Part shown: positions 36,978 to 47,357 of the stretch, piece by piece
Layout of the letters: each line of letters starts with the position of its first letter
Numbering within the stretch: the first letter of the stretch is position 1
Source of the DNA: Vitis vinifera
Lineage: Eukaryota > Streptophyta > Magnoliopsida > Vitales > Vitaceae
Assembly (NCBI RefSeq): GCF_030704535.1
Contig: NC_081810.1
Span: forward strand, 5,179,501 to 5,243,500
Direction of reading: 5' to 3'
DNA: 64,000 nucleotides
Notes under the pieces: generated by a model
What the model was told of the DNA's origin: nothing
The model's database searches: none
What the model saw: only the letters and a program-made list of their open reading frames with translations
Translations under genes and position numbers: made by a program

Positions 36978-37140
36978 ACGTCATCAATCCAACTGTTGAA
37001 AGGAAAAATGATGATTGCGTTTCAGCCGTCGATAGAGAGTAGAGTCGCTTCACGTAATCTAACGGTCCATGCTATGCCAAGTCACTTATCCGCGTGAAGG
37101 CGCAAGAGCCAATAATAGTTGAGCCCTCTTCTTTCATATA
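36978..37140 (+). promoter_or_regulatory. H2B gene 1 promoter block
   Basis: The elements in order are the plant histone hexamer ACGTCA (36978-36983), the shared block CCGTCGAT (37026-37033), AACGG (37061), the octamer-like TATCCGCG (37087-37094, complement CGCGGATA against the plant histone octamer CGCGGATC), CCAAT (37109-37113) and a weak TATA (CATATA, 37135-37140). The same order is found in the other two H2B promoters. Confidence 0.75.
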
Positions 37141-37254
37141 GGCGTTCAGAAACCCTCTCCTTCACTCACCCCATCACTGAAGACTTCGAGATTTTTTCGC
37201 TTCAGTTTTCCCCAACCGTTACCAAACCTCATCTTTTCATCCTAGGAATCTGCG

Positions 37255-37695
37255 ATGGCGCCAAAGGCTGAGAAGAAGCCCGCCGAGAAGAAGCCAGCGG
37301 AGGAGAAGAAAACCGTGGCCGAGAAGTCCCCGGCGGAGAAGAAGCCCAAAGCCGGTAAGAAGCTCCCCAAAGAGGCCGGCGCAGCCACTGATAAGAAGAA
37401 GAAGCGCACCAAGAAGAGCGTTGAGACCTACAAGATCTACATCTTCAAGGTCTTGAAACAGGTCCATCCTGACATCGGGATCTCCAGCAAGGCCATGGGG
37501 ATCATGAACAGCTTCATCAACGACATCTTCGAGAAGCTTGCTCAGGAGGCATCGCGGCTGGCGCGTTACAACAAGAAGCCGACGATCACTTCTCGGGAGA
37601 TCCAGACGGCCGTCCGATTGGTGCTTCCCGGCGAGTTGGCCAAGCACGCCGTTTCAGAGGGCACCAAGGCCGTAACGAAGTTCACCAGTTCTTGA
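37255..37695 (+). CDS. H2B: histone H2B, gene 1 of three, 146 aa
   Basis: This is a core histone of the nucleosome, pairing with H2A. The 146-aa protein has a plant-type lysine-rich tail with AEKKPAE repeats (about 4-53). The histone fold from [20 protein letters not shown] follows, then the C-terminal helix ending AVTKFTSS, whose lysine (K142) is the site of monoubiquitination by HUB-type ligases. It is intronless and GC-rich, as usual for plant H2B. The start is the first ATG after a CT-rich leader. It differs from gene 2 by a few residues in the tail (for example KSPAEKK and GAATDKKKK). Cell-cycle promoter elements upstream suggest S-phase expression. Confidence 0.97.
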   Translation: MAPKAEKKPAEKKPAEEKKTVAEKSPAEKKPKAGKKLPKEAGAATDKKKKRTKKSVETYKIYIFKVLKQVHPDIGISSKAMGIMNSFINDIFEKLAQEASRLARYNKKPTITSREIQTAVRLVLPGELAKHAVSEGTKAVTKFTSS

Positions 37696-37752
37696 AGCCG
37701 TCTATTGCTTCAATAGGCCAGTTGTAACGTTGGAAGATTTCATTCTCAATTT

Positions 37753-37768
37753 GTCTAGGTTAGGGTTT
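37753..37768 (+). promoter_or_regulatory. telobox-like motif in the H2B gene 1 3' UTR
   Basis: GTCTAGGTTAGGGTTT lies about 60 bp after the stop codon. Genes 2 and 3 have closely similar wording at similar places. It may be an RNA or DNA control element; no function is shown. Confidence 0.4.
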
Positions 37769-38857
37769 TTTTTTTTTTTTTTTCTGTCTTTTTATCCCGA
37801 TGATTAAAATCAAAGTGCTGGTAATGTGAATGACATAATGCACTAAGGGTTTTTGAAGTGAAAGCCCAGATGGGTGTATTCGGGAGGAAAACCTGAGGAG
37901 TAATACAATCCACACTAGGTGCAGCTCATAATCGATGATTTTCTGGTATTGATTTCCTTATGAATTGCAAAGGACTGGTCGCAGTTAATAAATCAGTGCT
38001 TGGGTGCCTACTGTAACTGTTGATGGTTTATATCTCCAATTGTTTTACTGAATGCATAAACTGGATTTTGCCTCTATTGCTAAGATTCGTACTGTCTATT
38101 GCTACCTGCTAATGGTTATTGTTGGATTAATTTGATTGTGTCATTTTGAAGTTTGTCTGCAGGAAAATAAGGCCTGATGTGCAGGTAATGAAAATAAAGA
38201 TCTGTTTTTATAATCTCTATGCGTTTGATTGCCCCATCTCCTGTTTCTCACCCTTGGCTTCTTTATCGTCTTTCTAGTCATGCTAAGTTTGGTAACCGGA
38301 TCGCTTTGCTCAAAAAACACTGCATGTTGTCATCCCTTACAGATATAGGAGGTCGCTTGTATTCAAAATGTAATCTTCATCCTGGGTAAGGGGTATTCAT
38401 TTTCTGACCTGACTGAAACCATTAAATTGGGCAAAGTTTATTACTAAGGTCTGGTCAAATCTCCTCTAGAAATCAACAAATGCCTTCAAAGTTGAGACTG
38501 AGCTCACAAGTGGCCATGGATTTTCGTATGGTACAATTACATCTTTCTTGACTGGAGGGTTGAGGGGGAGTATCAGCATTAATGGGTGTTCTATTCAAGG
38601 ATGATTGTTACTAATACTAGATGGAAATGCTAAGCTATGATCTTAATTTGAATTGTTGAACGTGTGTGGGGAAGATTTAGGCCCTCTAAATAAACAAATA
38701 AATCAAGATACTGGTTTTTACCAGTTTGGAGAGCGACTATCCAGATTTCGGTTACCCTCTGGTGGATTTCTGAGATGGGAGATGGGTGGAAGTGGAACCA
38801 ACGGCTCTAATGAGCTTTTACGACAACCTCGGCCTACCCAAGTGCTAACCAAGGTTT
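37769..38857. other. 3' flank of H2B gene 1
   Basis: A T-run and likely 3' UTR are followed by unremarkable non-coding sequence. I recognise no gene or repeat here. Confidence 0.4.
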
Positions 38858-39412
38858 GGCCTTTGTTTGGTTGTTTTCGAAAATTGTTCCGGAAACAAAA
38901 ACAAAAAAAAGCATGTTTGAAAGTTATTTTTTTAATTAATAAAGTGTTTTCTTCCATTAACATTATATTATAAATATATAAATAATTTTTATATGCATAA
39001 TTCATTTAAATTTTTAAAAAATTATTCTATTTTGAAATTTTTACATTAGTTATAATTTTTTAAAATAAATGATGATTTTGTTATCAAGTGTAAGTATATT
39101 AATTTTAATAATTTAATAAGAAAAAAAAAATTTACGGGCGAGGGTGTGGTGGTTGGATGAAACTCATCTTTGTGAAAACATAAAAAACAATTAAGAAAAC
39201 ACAAAAAAAAGGAAAAGAAATACGAAAAATAATCTATTATTTGAACAGTAAAAAAATAAGGAAAATATCTTTTTATTGTTTTAAAAAAAGTGGTTTTCGA
39301 GAACACAGAAAACACAAAAAATAAAAACATATCCCTTTCTTAAATAAGTTTTTTGTGTTTTTTTATTTTCAATAATAGAAAACGGTTCTTAAAAACAGGA
39401 ATCAAATAGGCC
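38858..39412. mobile_element. MITE-like element, family B, about 555 bp
   Basis: GGCCTTTGTTTGG at the left is mirrored by a right end whose complement is GGCCTATTTGATT. The inner parts carry GTTTTCGAAAA and AAAACACAAAAAA words on both sides. TTT lies just outside both ends and could be a 3-bp target-site duplication. It is non-coding. Confidence 0.55.
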
Positions 39413-40978
39413 TTTAGGCGCTCTTGAAGTAGGAACTACAGGTAGGGTTGGGCTCTTATATATGTAAAAATTTTATTTTTTATTTCACTTTTTCTTCTTT
39501 CGATTATCAGTCGGCACTTTATTATTATGATAAAAGACATAAAAGTGGAGAAAAAATAGCGATGCCGAAGAATTACAAACCGAGTGATGTTATTCTCATC
39601 ACCACTTTTACAATTTTACCACTTATTTACTTAACAGCTGTTATTGAATACTTCAGCAATTTTTGCATTTTGTACACGTCAACAACTTATTACTATTTTC
39701 CACGTAAGCTTGTGGTAATCAAAATTTATTAGTAAACACTCTAGGAAAAATAACGTAATCCTTATACAGTACTCACAGGCCACATGTTCAACAAAAAAAA
39801 TTCTTATGTTGTGTGTTTTTACTTTTTTTAACTTGTCTTACAATAACTTGCTCTAAGACTTAAGTTATTTTTAAAATTGATTGTTTACTTTTTCTTAAAC
39901 AATTTTACCTTAATGGAAAAAAGTAATTTTTTTTTAGTTTTATCTTAAATATTAAAACAATTTACTTTATGTATTGGGATTTTTACAAGAATCAACTTAA
40001 AGGTTTTTTTTTTTTTTTTTAAATATTTAACTAATAAATATACCTTCATTCATATTAAGTATATGACTTTGTTTACTAAGTGAGACAAATAAGAAGACCA
40101 CCCTTAGACAACAAAAAAATGCTATATGTAACCTAATGTTATGGTTTTTTTTTTTTCGATCTTATATAAAAAATAAATTTTCTTGTAAAGTCATGTCAAA
40201 GTGCTAATAAATGAGGCCTTAAAATTTAAAATTTTTTGGAATGAAAAAGAATAATATTTTTATAAAGATTTTTAAAAGAACTCATTTTATACATTATTGG
40301 TGAATTTTCTTGTATATAAAAAAAGAGGATCAATTATTTCAAGGATAAAAATTCATATTTGACATACTTTTTCATTGTCAAAAGAAATTCTTCAATCTAA
40401 AGTTTTCAATTTGAATCAACTTGAATCATTAAAAATCACTTATACAACATTTTTTTAAGTTTTTTAAATAGTTGGCTAGTAATTGACCCAAGCCGTTGAC
40501 ATGTTCAATATAGGATTAAAGATGAGGGTTTTACCTATTCAATACACATTGAATAGGTGTGACAAATTTTGGTACAATTTATCAACATAAATTAGAATCC
40601 AAAATATTTTTTTCGGGTTTTGGTTGAGTGTAATTATATTTGAGTTAAATTTGTATGATTTACACAACCCATTAAATAGGAGAACCTAATAATTAAATAA
40701 GTTCAATAGATTCATATAATTTATTATTTATTTAATAATTTTATAATATTTAAATTTATATTTTAAGCCCAATTATAATCTATATGTATTTTGGTTGACC
40801 TATTTAATAAAATACTTGATCAATACAAATTGCCACGCCGTAACCTTGTATTTAAGAGAGCTTTTGTTTGAGAAGTTAATGAATCCTTGTTGGTGATTGT
40901 AAAGGTTGATTCGAAAGTATAAAGAAGAATAATGAGAGTCTTGATAGAGAAGACCCTCGGAATGGTATAATACCTTAA
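39413..40978. other. AT-rich intergenic DNA
   Basis: No gene or definable repeat is seen. There are long T and A runs near 40005 and 40150. Confidence 0.45.
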
Positions 40979-41304
40979 GGCTATGTTTGGTTCCCAGAAA
41001 ATTTGAAGGAAAATGCAAGGGAAAGAAAATATAAAGGAAAAGTAGAAGGAAAGAAAAAGTGAAGGAAAATAAAAAAATAGATTAAAAGTTGATAAATTAT
41101 TTTTTTTATTACTTCAAACTCATTTTATTTATTTTAACTCATTAATATAAAGATTAAATAATTTAAAAATATATAAGCTTTTAATTAGTTTTAATTATAT
41201 TTGATTTTATTTGATATTTTTCATATGACAACCAAACATGAAAAAATAATTTTTTTTTGCATTTTTTTTTCTTTCCTTAGTATTTTCCGGGAACCAAACA
41301 TAAC
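40979..41304. mobile_element. MITE-like inverted-repeat element, family A, best-preserved copy
   Basis: GGCTATGTTTGGTTCCCAGA at 40979 is mirrored by a right end whose complement reads GGTTATGTTTGGTTCCCGGA. The left half is GGAAAG-rich and the right half is its pyrimidine counterpart, so the whole could fold on itself. It is non-coding. It lies about 380 bp upstream of the second H2B promoter. Confidence 0.7.
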
Positions 41305-41686
41305 CTAAATGATGAGAGTATCAATTGAGAATACCCTTAGAAAAGTCTAATCTTAAGGTTTATGGAGGAGATAGAGAGCATGGACCAAGGTGACATGTCA
41401 AATCATGATAAAAAAGCATGGACCCAATGTAAAATTAAAATTAAAAAGAGCATCATTTGTGAGATTGGTTTAAAATTAGAAAATAAAAAAATAGAAATGT
41501 GAAATTATATTTTAAATAAAAAGATATTCCATAGAATCAAGTATTTGAATTATTCATGATTAGTATTTATTATTTATTTATTTTTGGAAGGAATATATCC
41601 ATGCTGATAAACAATTTATTATTTTTAATTAACCTCTCTCTTTATTAGCTTCAGGGGTTTTGAAGTTTGAACTGTGAAGGTGAGCA
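41305..41686. other. spacer before the H2B gene 2 promoter
   Basis: AT-rich and non-coding; nothing recognised. Confidence 0.4.
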
Positions 41687-41870
41687 ACGTCATCAATCTG
41701 ATGCCAAAAAGGAAAATAACTAAAAACAGAGAAGAAAATGATTCAGTTTCAGCCGTCGATAGATGATGTAGTGGTCTTGCTTAATCTAACGGTTCATTTC
41801 AACGCCAGGTCATCTATCCGCGTGAAGGCTCGAGGGCCAATACGAGGTCATTGGTCTTCTCGATATAAGG
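41687..41870 (+). promoter_or_regulatory. H2B gene 2 promoter block
   Basis: The elements are hexamer ACGTCA (41687-41692), CCGTCGAT (41753-41760), AACGG (41788), TATCCGCG (41815-41822), CCAAT (41837-41841) and a TATA box GATATAAGG (41862-41870). Order and spacing match gene 1. Confidence 0.75.
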
Positions 41871-41986
41871 GTTTGCAAACCCTCTCTTCCTCTCAAGTTC
41901 TCAACCCGTCTTCGAAGCTTTCGCGATTGTTTCTAGCTTTTGCCTCCCCCAACCAAATCCCTCGCTTTCTCTCTCTAGAATTCGCG

Positions 41987-42430
41987 ATGGCGCCCAAGGC
42001 TGAGAAGAAGCCCGCCGAGAAGAAGCCAGCGGAGGAGAAGAAAACCGTGGCCGAGAAGGCTCCAGCGGAGAAGAAGCCCAAGGCCGGCAAGAAGCTGCCC
42101 AAGGAGGCCGGTGCTGCCGCCGGTGACAAGAAGAAGAAGCGCACGAAGAAGAGCGTTGAGACCTACAAGATCTACATCTTCAAGGTGCTGAAGCAGGTCC
42201 ATCCTGACATCGGGATCTCCAGCAAGGCCATGGGGATCATGAACAGCTTCATCAACGACATCTTCGAGAAACTTGCCCAGGAGGCATCGCGGCTGGCGCG
42301 CTACAACAAGAAGCCGACGATCACTTCTCGGGAGATCCAGACCGCAGTACGATTGGTACTTCCCGGCGAGTTGGCCAAGCACGCTGTTTCGGAGGGAACC
42401 AAGGCCGTAACGAAGTTCACCAGTTCTTGA
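41987..42430 (+). CDS. H2B: histone H2B, gene 2 of three, 147 aa
   Basis: The ATG at 41987 follows a CT-rich leader. The open frame runs further upstream to 41738, but that part covers the promoter block and TATA box and is not H2B-like. The 147-aa protein has the same tail, histone fold and AVTKFTSS end as gene 1, with K143 as the expected ubiquitination site. The histone-fold residues appear identical to gene 1. The two genes differ mainly in the tail, near KAPAEKK and [10 protein letters not shown]. It is intronless. The leader CGCTTTCTCTCTCTAGAA is shared almost exactly with gene 3, which supports recent common origin of the array. Confidence 0.97.
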   Translation: MAPKAEKKPAEKKPAEEKKTVAEKAPAEKKPKAGKKLPKEAGAAAGDKKKKRTKKSVETYKIYIFKVLKQVHPDIGISSKAMGIMNSFINDIFEKLAQEASRLARYNKKPTITSREIQTAVRLVLPGELAKHAVSEGTKAVTKFTSS

Positions 42431-42485
42431 AGCAGCAGATAGCTTCAATTGATTGGTTATCATGTCAGAAACTTATTCCCAACTT

Positions 42486-42510
42486 GTCTAGGGTTAGGGT
42501 TAGGGTTAAG
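42486..42510 (+). promoter_or_regulatory. telobox-like repeats in the H2B gene 2 3' UTR
   Basis: GTCTAGGGTTAGGGTTAGGG is present about 55 bp after the stop. It resembles three plant telomere-type words in a row and extends the single copy seen in genes 1 and 3. Confidence 0.45.
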
Positions 42511-44148
42511 GATTTTTCCTTTTCTTTTTTTCTCTTTTGGATGTTCTTGTTTGTTATTCGGATGTGAATTCGGGTCGGGTGGATCCATGTGTTTAGTGCA
42601 GATATGAATACAAGCTCTTTTAACGCTTTTCATATTTTTTTTTTTTTTGCATCAAGTAGCATCAGAAATGAGTAGAATGATATTTTTCCTGGCTTAGATC
42701 GGTGTTGTAGATATTTCCTGCCCATGATGGAACCTTTAGTACGAAGGGAACAAGAGGGAAAATCCAGGTGGGGTAGTGAGGTGTTATAAAGATTAGTGCC
42801 ACTCATGACACGGGTATTTTCATCGACACTTGTTTTTATAACTTTTGTCGCAATGGGATCGTGGCTTGCATTCATTCCAGTCTTTCCCCGCGTGCAAAAG
42901 GCCAGGTCCCGGAGGCCCAGAGCTGGAGGAATCTTGCATTTTCTCAGTTCCCAAACTTTAATAGGTATGAAACTAAATCAATTTCCATTTTTTCTTTTTC
43001 TGAGATTCGTCTGGGTGGAAAAATCTTAAACGAAATTAGTTTGAATTTCTTTTATCCTCACTTCCTCAGATTAATTGAACCAAAGTAATCCCCTTTCCCA
43101 GTGTAGGCCGGCACAAAAACATACCCAGTGCCATAGATTGTGGGATCTAATTGTGGAATTTTGGTTAGGACTTAGGAGAGGGAGAGATGGGCTGTAGGCT
43201 TCAAAGCCCAGTCCACCAGCCCAAATACAAATGTTAGTTCTTCTGAAACTCAGACTATAGCCTTGCTTGATTCATGATATCAGGAATTATAATTTGTTGA
43301 TATGATAAATATAATCGTGTTTACAGCATAATTGGTTTATAATTCATTTAACCTATATAAATATTCTAATTTTCTATACCTTAATTTCAATTCTTCATCA
43401 TTGCTTTTAAAAAAAAAAAAAAAAAAAAAAACTTGTACAAAAAAATCAGTTTAATTTATATTTTTAAAAATTATTTATTAAATTTATAATAATATATTTT
43501 TAAATATCTTAATTTTAATGATCCATTACCACCCAATCCTGAATTCCTGATATCAATAACAACACAGTTATCTATTTTTTTTCAAACACAAAAAAATTTA
43601 ATCCTTTCAAATAATTACAATAAAAATTGTTATTTTCACGAATTGTGGATTTTGATCGTCCACAATGCGTCAATCCTAACAGTCCGTCCAAAACACTGAA
43701 ACCTTAAAATTCATACAATCAAATCCTCAGCCCCAAAAATCAACCTCAACTTTAACCACTTCACAAAAATCCCCAAAAAGTTCTAATTCTACTTGACATA
43801 CGAAATCAAACTCAAAACTTTTCATTCAACCACCTGGAAAACACCAAGATGCAAATTTTCAGATTAATATTGAATTTTAATTTTGTAAAATTTGAAACTT
43901 ATGTGACAAAAATTAAGAAATAATCTGATGAAATTTACATAGGCAATTTCTTATAGGGCTTTCGAATTGAATTTTTAGTGGATTCGTCTTCAAAATTAAT
44001 AAGTAGTAAAAATATATTAATTTAATTTTTATTGTAAAAATGCAAAATTTATTTCCAAGCCATAAGAAATGGACGGCGACTAACGAAGGCGCCAATAGGA
44101 AAATTTGAAATTTCCACTTCTCAATAAAAAATGTATACGGCATCTCGA
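42511..44148. other. spacer between H2B genes 2 and 3
   Basis: The first 200-300 bp are a likely 3' UTR. The rest is non-coding and AT-rich, with an A-run of over 20 near 43409. No gene is seen. Confidence 0.45.
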
Positions 44149-44260
44149 CCGTCGATTGGCATAATCATTCAGAAAGACTCAACGATTCACATGGCGCCAG
44201 GTCATCGATCCGCGTGAAACGCCTTTAACCAATGATACTCCAGTACACGGGTCTATATAA
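44149..44260 (+). promoter_or_regulatory. H2B gene 3 promoter block
   Basis: CCGTCGAT (44149-44156), AACGATTCAC (44181), GATCCGCG (44207-44214, the exact complement of plant histone octamer CGCGGATC), CCAAT (44229-44233) and TATATAA (44254-44260). The ACGTCA hexamer of genes 1 and 2 is not seen here. Confidence 0.8.
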
Positions 44261-44367
44261 TCCATGACAATATCAGAGTTTTACATAACAATCTTTCTCA
44301 GATCCACAGCAGCATCCCTCTCTCTTTGCGCCTTTTAAACCCCCGCTTTCTCTCTCTAGAATATCTG

Positions 44368-44814
44368 ATGGCGCCAAAGGCAGAGAAGAAGCCCGCCGAG
44401 AAGAAGCCGGCAGAGGAGAAGAAGTCGACGGTGGCCGAGAAGGCGCCGGCGGAGAAGAAGCCCAAGGCCGGGAAGAAGCTACCCAAGGAAGGCGGCGCCG
44501 GCCCTGGAGACAAGAAGAAGAAGCGCACGAAGAAGAGCGTTGAGACCTACAAGATCTACATCTTCAAGGTCTTGAAGCAGGTTCATCCCGATATCGGGAT
44601 CTCTAGCAAGGCCATGGGTATTATGAACAGCTTCATCAACGATATCTTTGAGAAGCTTGCTCAGGAATCCTCGCGGCTCGCTCGCTACAACAAGAAGCCC
44701 ACGATTACTTCGCGGGAGATCCAGACTGCCGTGCGATTGGTGCTTCCTGGAGAGTTGGCCAAGCACGCGGTCTCCGAGGGAACCAAGGCTGTGACGAAAT
44801 TTACAAGTTCTTGA
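44368..44814 (+). CDS. H2B: histone H2B, gene 3 of three, 148 aa
   Basis: The ATG at 44368 follows the shared CT-rich leader; an in-frame extension to 44326 has no ATG and is leader sequence. The 148-aa protein differs from genes 1 and 2 in the tail ([14 protein letters not shown] and [12 protein letters not shown]) and by [11 protein letters not shown] instead of [11 protein letters not shown] in the histone fold. The end AVTKFTSS with K144 is conserved. Synonymous differences from genes 1 and 2 are frequent while the fold is nearly unchanged, as expected under strong purifying selection. It is intronless. Confidence 0.97.
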   Translation: MAPKAEKKPAEKKPAEEKKSTVAEKAPAEKKPKAGKKLPKEGGAGPGDKKKKRTKKSVETYKIYIFKVLKQVHPDIGISSKAMGIMNSFINDIFEKLAQESSRLARYNKKPTITSREIQTAVRLVLPGELAKHAVSEGTKAVTKFTSS

Positions 44815-44865
44815 ACGCGATTGATGGTTGGATTCGTGTTTAGAGATGAAATCGGAACTTTGACT

Positions 44866-44882
44866 GTCTAGGTTTAGGGTTT
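44866..44882 (+). promoter_or_regulatory. telobox-like motif in the H2B gene 3 3' UTR
   Basis: GTCTAGGTTTAGGGTTT lies about 50 bp after the stop, matching the position and wording seen in genes 1 and 2. Confidence 0.4.
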
Positions 44883-45329
44883 ACATTCGATGCCTAGGAT
44901 TAGGGCTTTTTCTAATGTTTGTTGGATGTGAATTTGGATCGGCTTGATCCGAATGTCTATTGGAGATATACGATGCTTAGATTTATGGCTAAATCTGGTG
45001 TAAATCTGAATATTGATTTTGACATTTGGAATGTGCAGTCGTTTTGGTGAAGCAGTGGGAAAAAGGTTTTGCTTTGTTCGCACTTCTCCTAAAACGACGT
45101 CGTCTTGTTTCTTTGATGAAACAATCATATATGTATGTTTTATGAACACTAAATCCATTGCAATCTCTTGTTCAAATCATGTTTCTGCAAATTGTTTTCA
45201 AATTTTGTGTTCTTTAATTCATTTAAATATCGAGAAATAAAGAATCTTGGCAAAAATTAATAAAAATCGGTGGATGGAATATTTCAAGAAGGTGGTTGCA
45301 GTTTGAGAATGTCATATTAAAAAGATTGG
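44883..45329. other. junction between the H2B and Yippee arrays
   Basis: This is the 3' flank of H2B gene 3 followed by non-coding sequence. No gene is seen. The boundary of the Yippee repeat unit lies in or just after this segment. Confidence 0.4.
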
Positions 45330-45875
45330 GGGACAATGTCAAGTGGGTTTTATGATTGGGATACAAACATTGAATTAGATTCCCGTTCAGAACTGGGCAT
45401 GATTCAAGAAAATTTGGAAATGAACATGAAAATACTGAAGGCTTGATTTGGTTCTTGGAAACTATAAAGAAAATGGTTTTCTTGGTACTTTTCATTGCAA
45501 CCAAACACCAAACAAGAAGACTTGATTTTCTTCTTCTTCTTCTTCCCTGCTATTTCCAAGATACAAACAGAGCTGAAAGTCCTAAGGGAAACACTGAATC
45601 TCTCTCTCACACACAACTTCCCATTTGGATGTGTGGATTCTTTTTTCTGCAAACATGGCAAAAGATTAACACTGTTTTAAGAAAATCGCATTTCTTGGTC
45701 TCACCTTTGTTTCCAATTCAGTTTGTAGCTGGAGGAGGATGGCCAAGGCTTCTTCCTAAATGCGTAAGCTCTCATCACATTATTACCACCATTTTCTCTA
45801 GAAAATAACCAACTTCTTGTTGCTTATTGATTCACAAATTATGTGTTTGATGCAGTGTCAATTTACACTCTTCAT
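45330..45875 (+). pseudogene. truncated Yippee-like gene relic
   Basis: The segment matches intron 1, exon 2, intron 2 and the first bases of exon 3 of the three intact copies downstream. Landmarks are GGGCATGATTCAAGAAAATT (45398), the exon 2 counterpart flanked by TTTGTAG and GTAAGC (about 45730-45764), and the exon 3 acceptor GTTTGATGCAGTGTCAAT (about 45847-45864). After that it jumps to unit 3'-spacer sequence. Exon 1 and exons 3 (most), 4 and 5 are absent, so it cannot encode the protein. Confidence 0.7.
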
Positions 45876-46810
45876 TCCACTATTATTTGAGTTTTAGTTC
45901 ACCGGTTGGATCATCGTTCGTATCAACTAAGAAGGAGGGTAACCACCCATAGGTTTCATCATTCATGTGAGGCAGTTCACTATATTTTGAATGATTGCCA
46001 AATACCATGCAAAGTCCAAAGCTAATAGAATCACCAACTCTATTGTAAAATCAAATGACTCCTAATTAGTATATCACTATTACCACTTCCAAATACTTGA
46101 AAATTGATGTTTAGACTTGATTTTATGAAAAAGCATTATGAAATGACTCTATTTCCGAGTTATTCATTATTACATATAATGTGAACACAACCAAAAAAGC
46201 TAAGGTACTACTTGAAAATTGTTTTTGAAAACAATTTTGAAACTCGAGAAACATGTTTGAGAATTTGTTTTGAAAATATGTTATTTTAAAATAATAAAAT
46301 TATGTATATTCAATAATTTTTTATACAATATTTTAAGTAACAATTGAAAATATGGAGAACACTTGAAAATTTTCTGCATTATAGATGGTACCTTTATGGA
46401 GAACTAGTTGACAACTATTTTTTATTTTTGAGTTTCCAAACAAAATTTTATTTCCCTGATACATTCAAAATTGTTTTTTAAGAAATGCTTATAAAACTGA
46501 TTTTTGAGAATATTTTTTTAAAGCATTTCCAAACATGCATTTATTTTTTTCAAGTTGTTTTTTTTAAGTTATAAATAATTTAAGAGAGAAATTGGGGGAA
46601 ATGTTTATCATAAATTGATTAGTTTTGAAGGAAAGACTACAAATGCTCTTGGCCAACAAGGCTTTATTTGTAAACGTGTATGGGTCTTACTAGACCATAT
46701 GTCACCTATTTAATAGGATAGAATTCAAGGAATATGATAATCCGTGATCTTTATTCAAGTGTAAGCATTGATGTTGTGCACAGTTAGGAATATGAATTTT
46801 GAGTCAAATT
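45876..46810. repeat. spacer of the truncated Yippee repeat unit
   Basis: It corresponds to the 3' spacer of the intact units. For example, 45885-46140 matches 63220-63560, with shared wording TTGAGTTTTAGTTCAC and CATTCATGTGAG. It contains a family B inverted-repeat element. It is non-coding. Confidence 0.55.
46208..46540. mobile_element. MITE-like element, family B, inside the repeat-unit spacer
   Basis: CTTGAAAATTGTTTTTGAAA at the left is mirrored by a right end rich in TTTAAAGCATTTCCAAACAT. Shorter related stretches occur at about 50803-51065, 56855-57110 and 63650-63925 in the other units, so it was present before the units multiplied. Confidence 0.4.
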
Positions 46811-47357
46811 GGGCCCTCAACTAAACATTCTAGGCATGTTTGCAAACTAGTTTCCAACCTAGTTCTCTACCTATTTCCTTTTTAAAATTATTTAAGAGTT
46901 TCAATTTCAAACTATGATTTTAGTATAAATTTAGAAACCGCAATTTCGAAATATGAAACTATGGTCTTAAACAATTTTTTTTATTATTATTTTTCTAATT
47001 ATTTTTTGGTAAGCCAAGTTGTAGGAGTCTGCATGGTTATACTTTTTACTTTTTTCCATGAACTGAAACAACACTTTTAAATAATTAAATTTAGTGAAAA
47101 ACGAATAGATGACAAGGAAAAAAGAAATGGTGGCGGCTTTCTGTTAGCTCAGGCCAAAGTTTAGCTCCAAGAGACCTCCCTTCTTGCTTTAAAATCCCAT
47201 TCAACTGCCCTTCACACTTTCTTCAACTCCAACTCTCTATTCGATTTCTACCATTTTCCTTCCATCTGTTCTCTCCGACCTTGAATTCGAGGCCTTTCAA
47301 CTTTGTCTTGAAGTTGAAGCTTCAAACAAAGCTCTCTTCAGTTTTTGAAAAGTTGCA

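Noticed and set aside
41738-41986. N-terminal extension of H2B gene 2
   Set aside because: The frame is open by chance across the promoter block, TATA box and leader; neither of the other H2B genes has such an extension.
42486-42510. interstitial telomere or chromosome-end signal
   Set aside because: There are only about three telomere-like words, and they sit in the H2B 3' UTR at the place of the shared motif.
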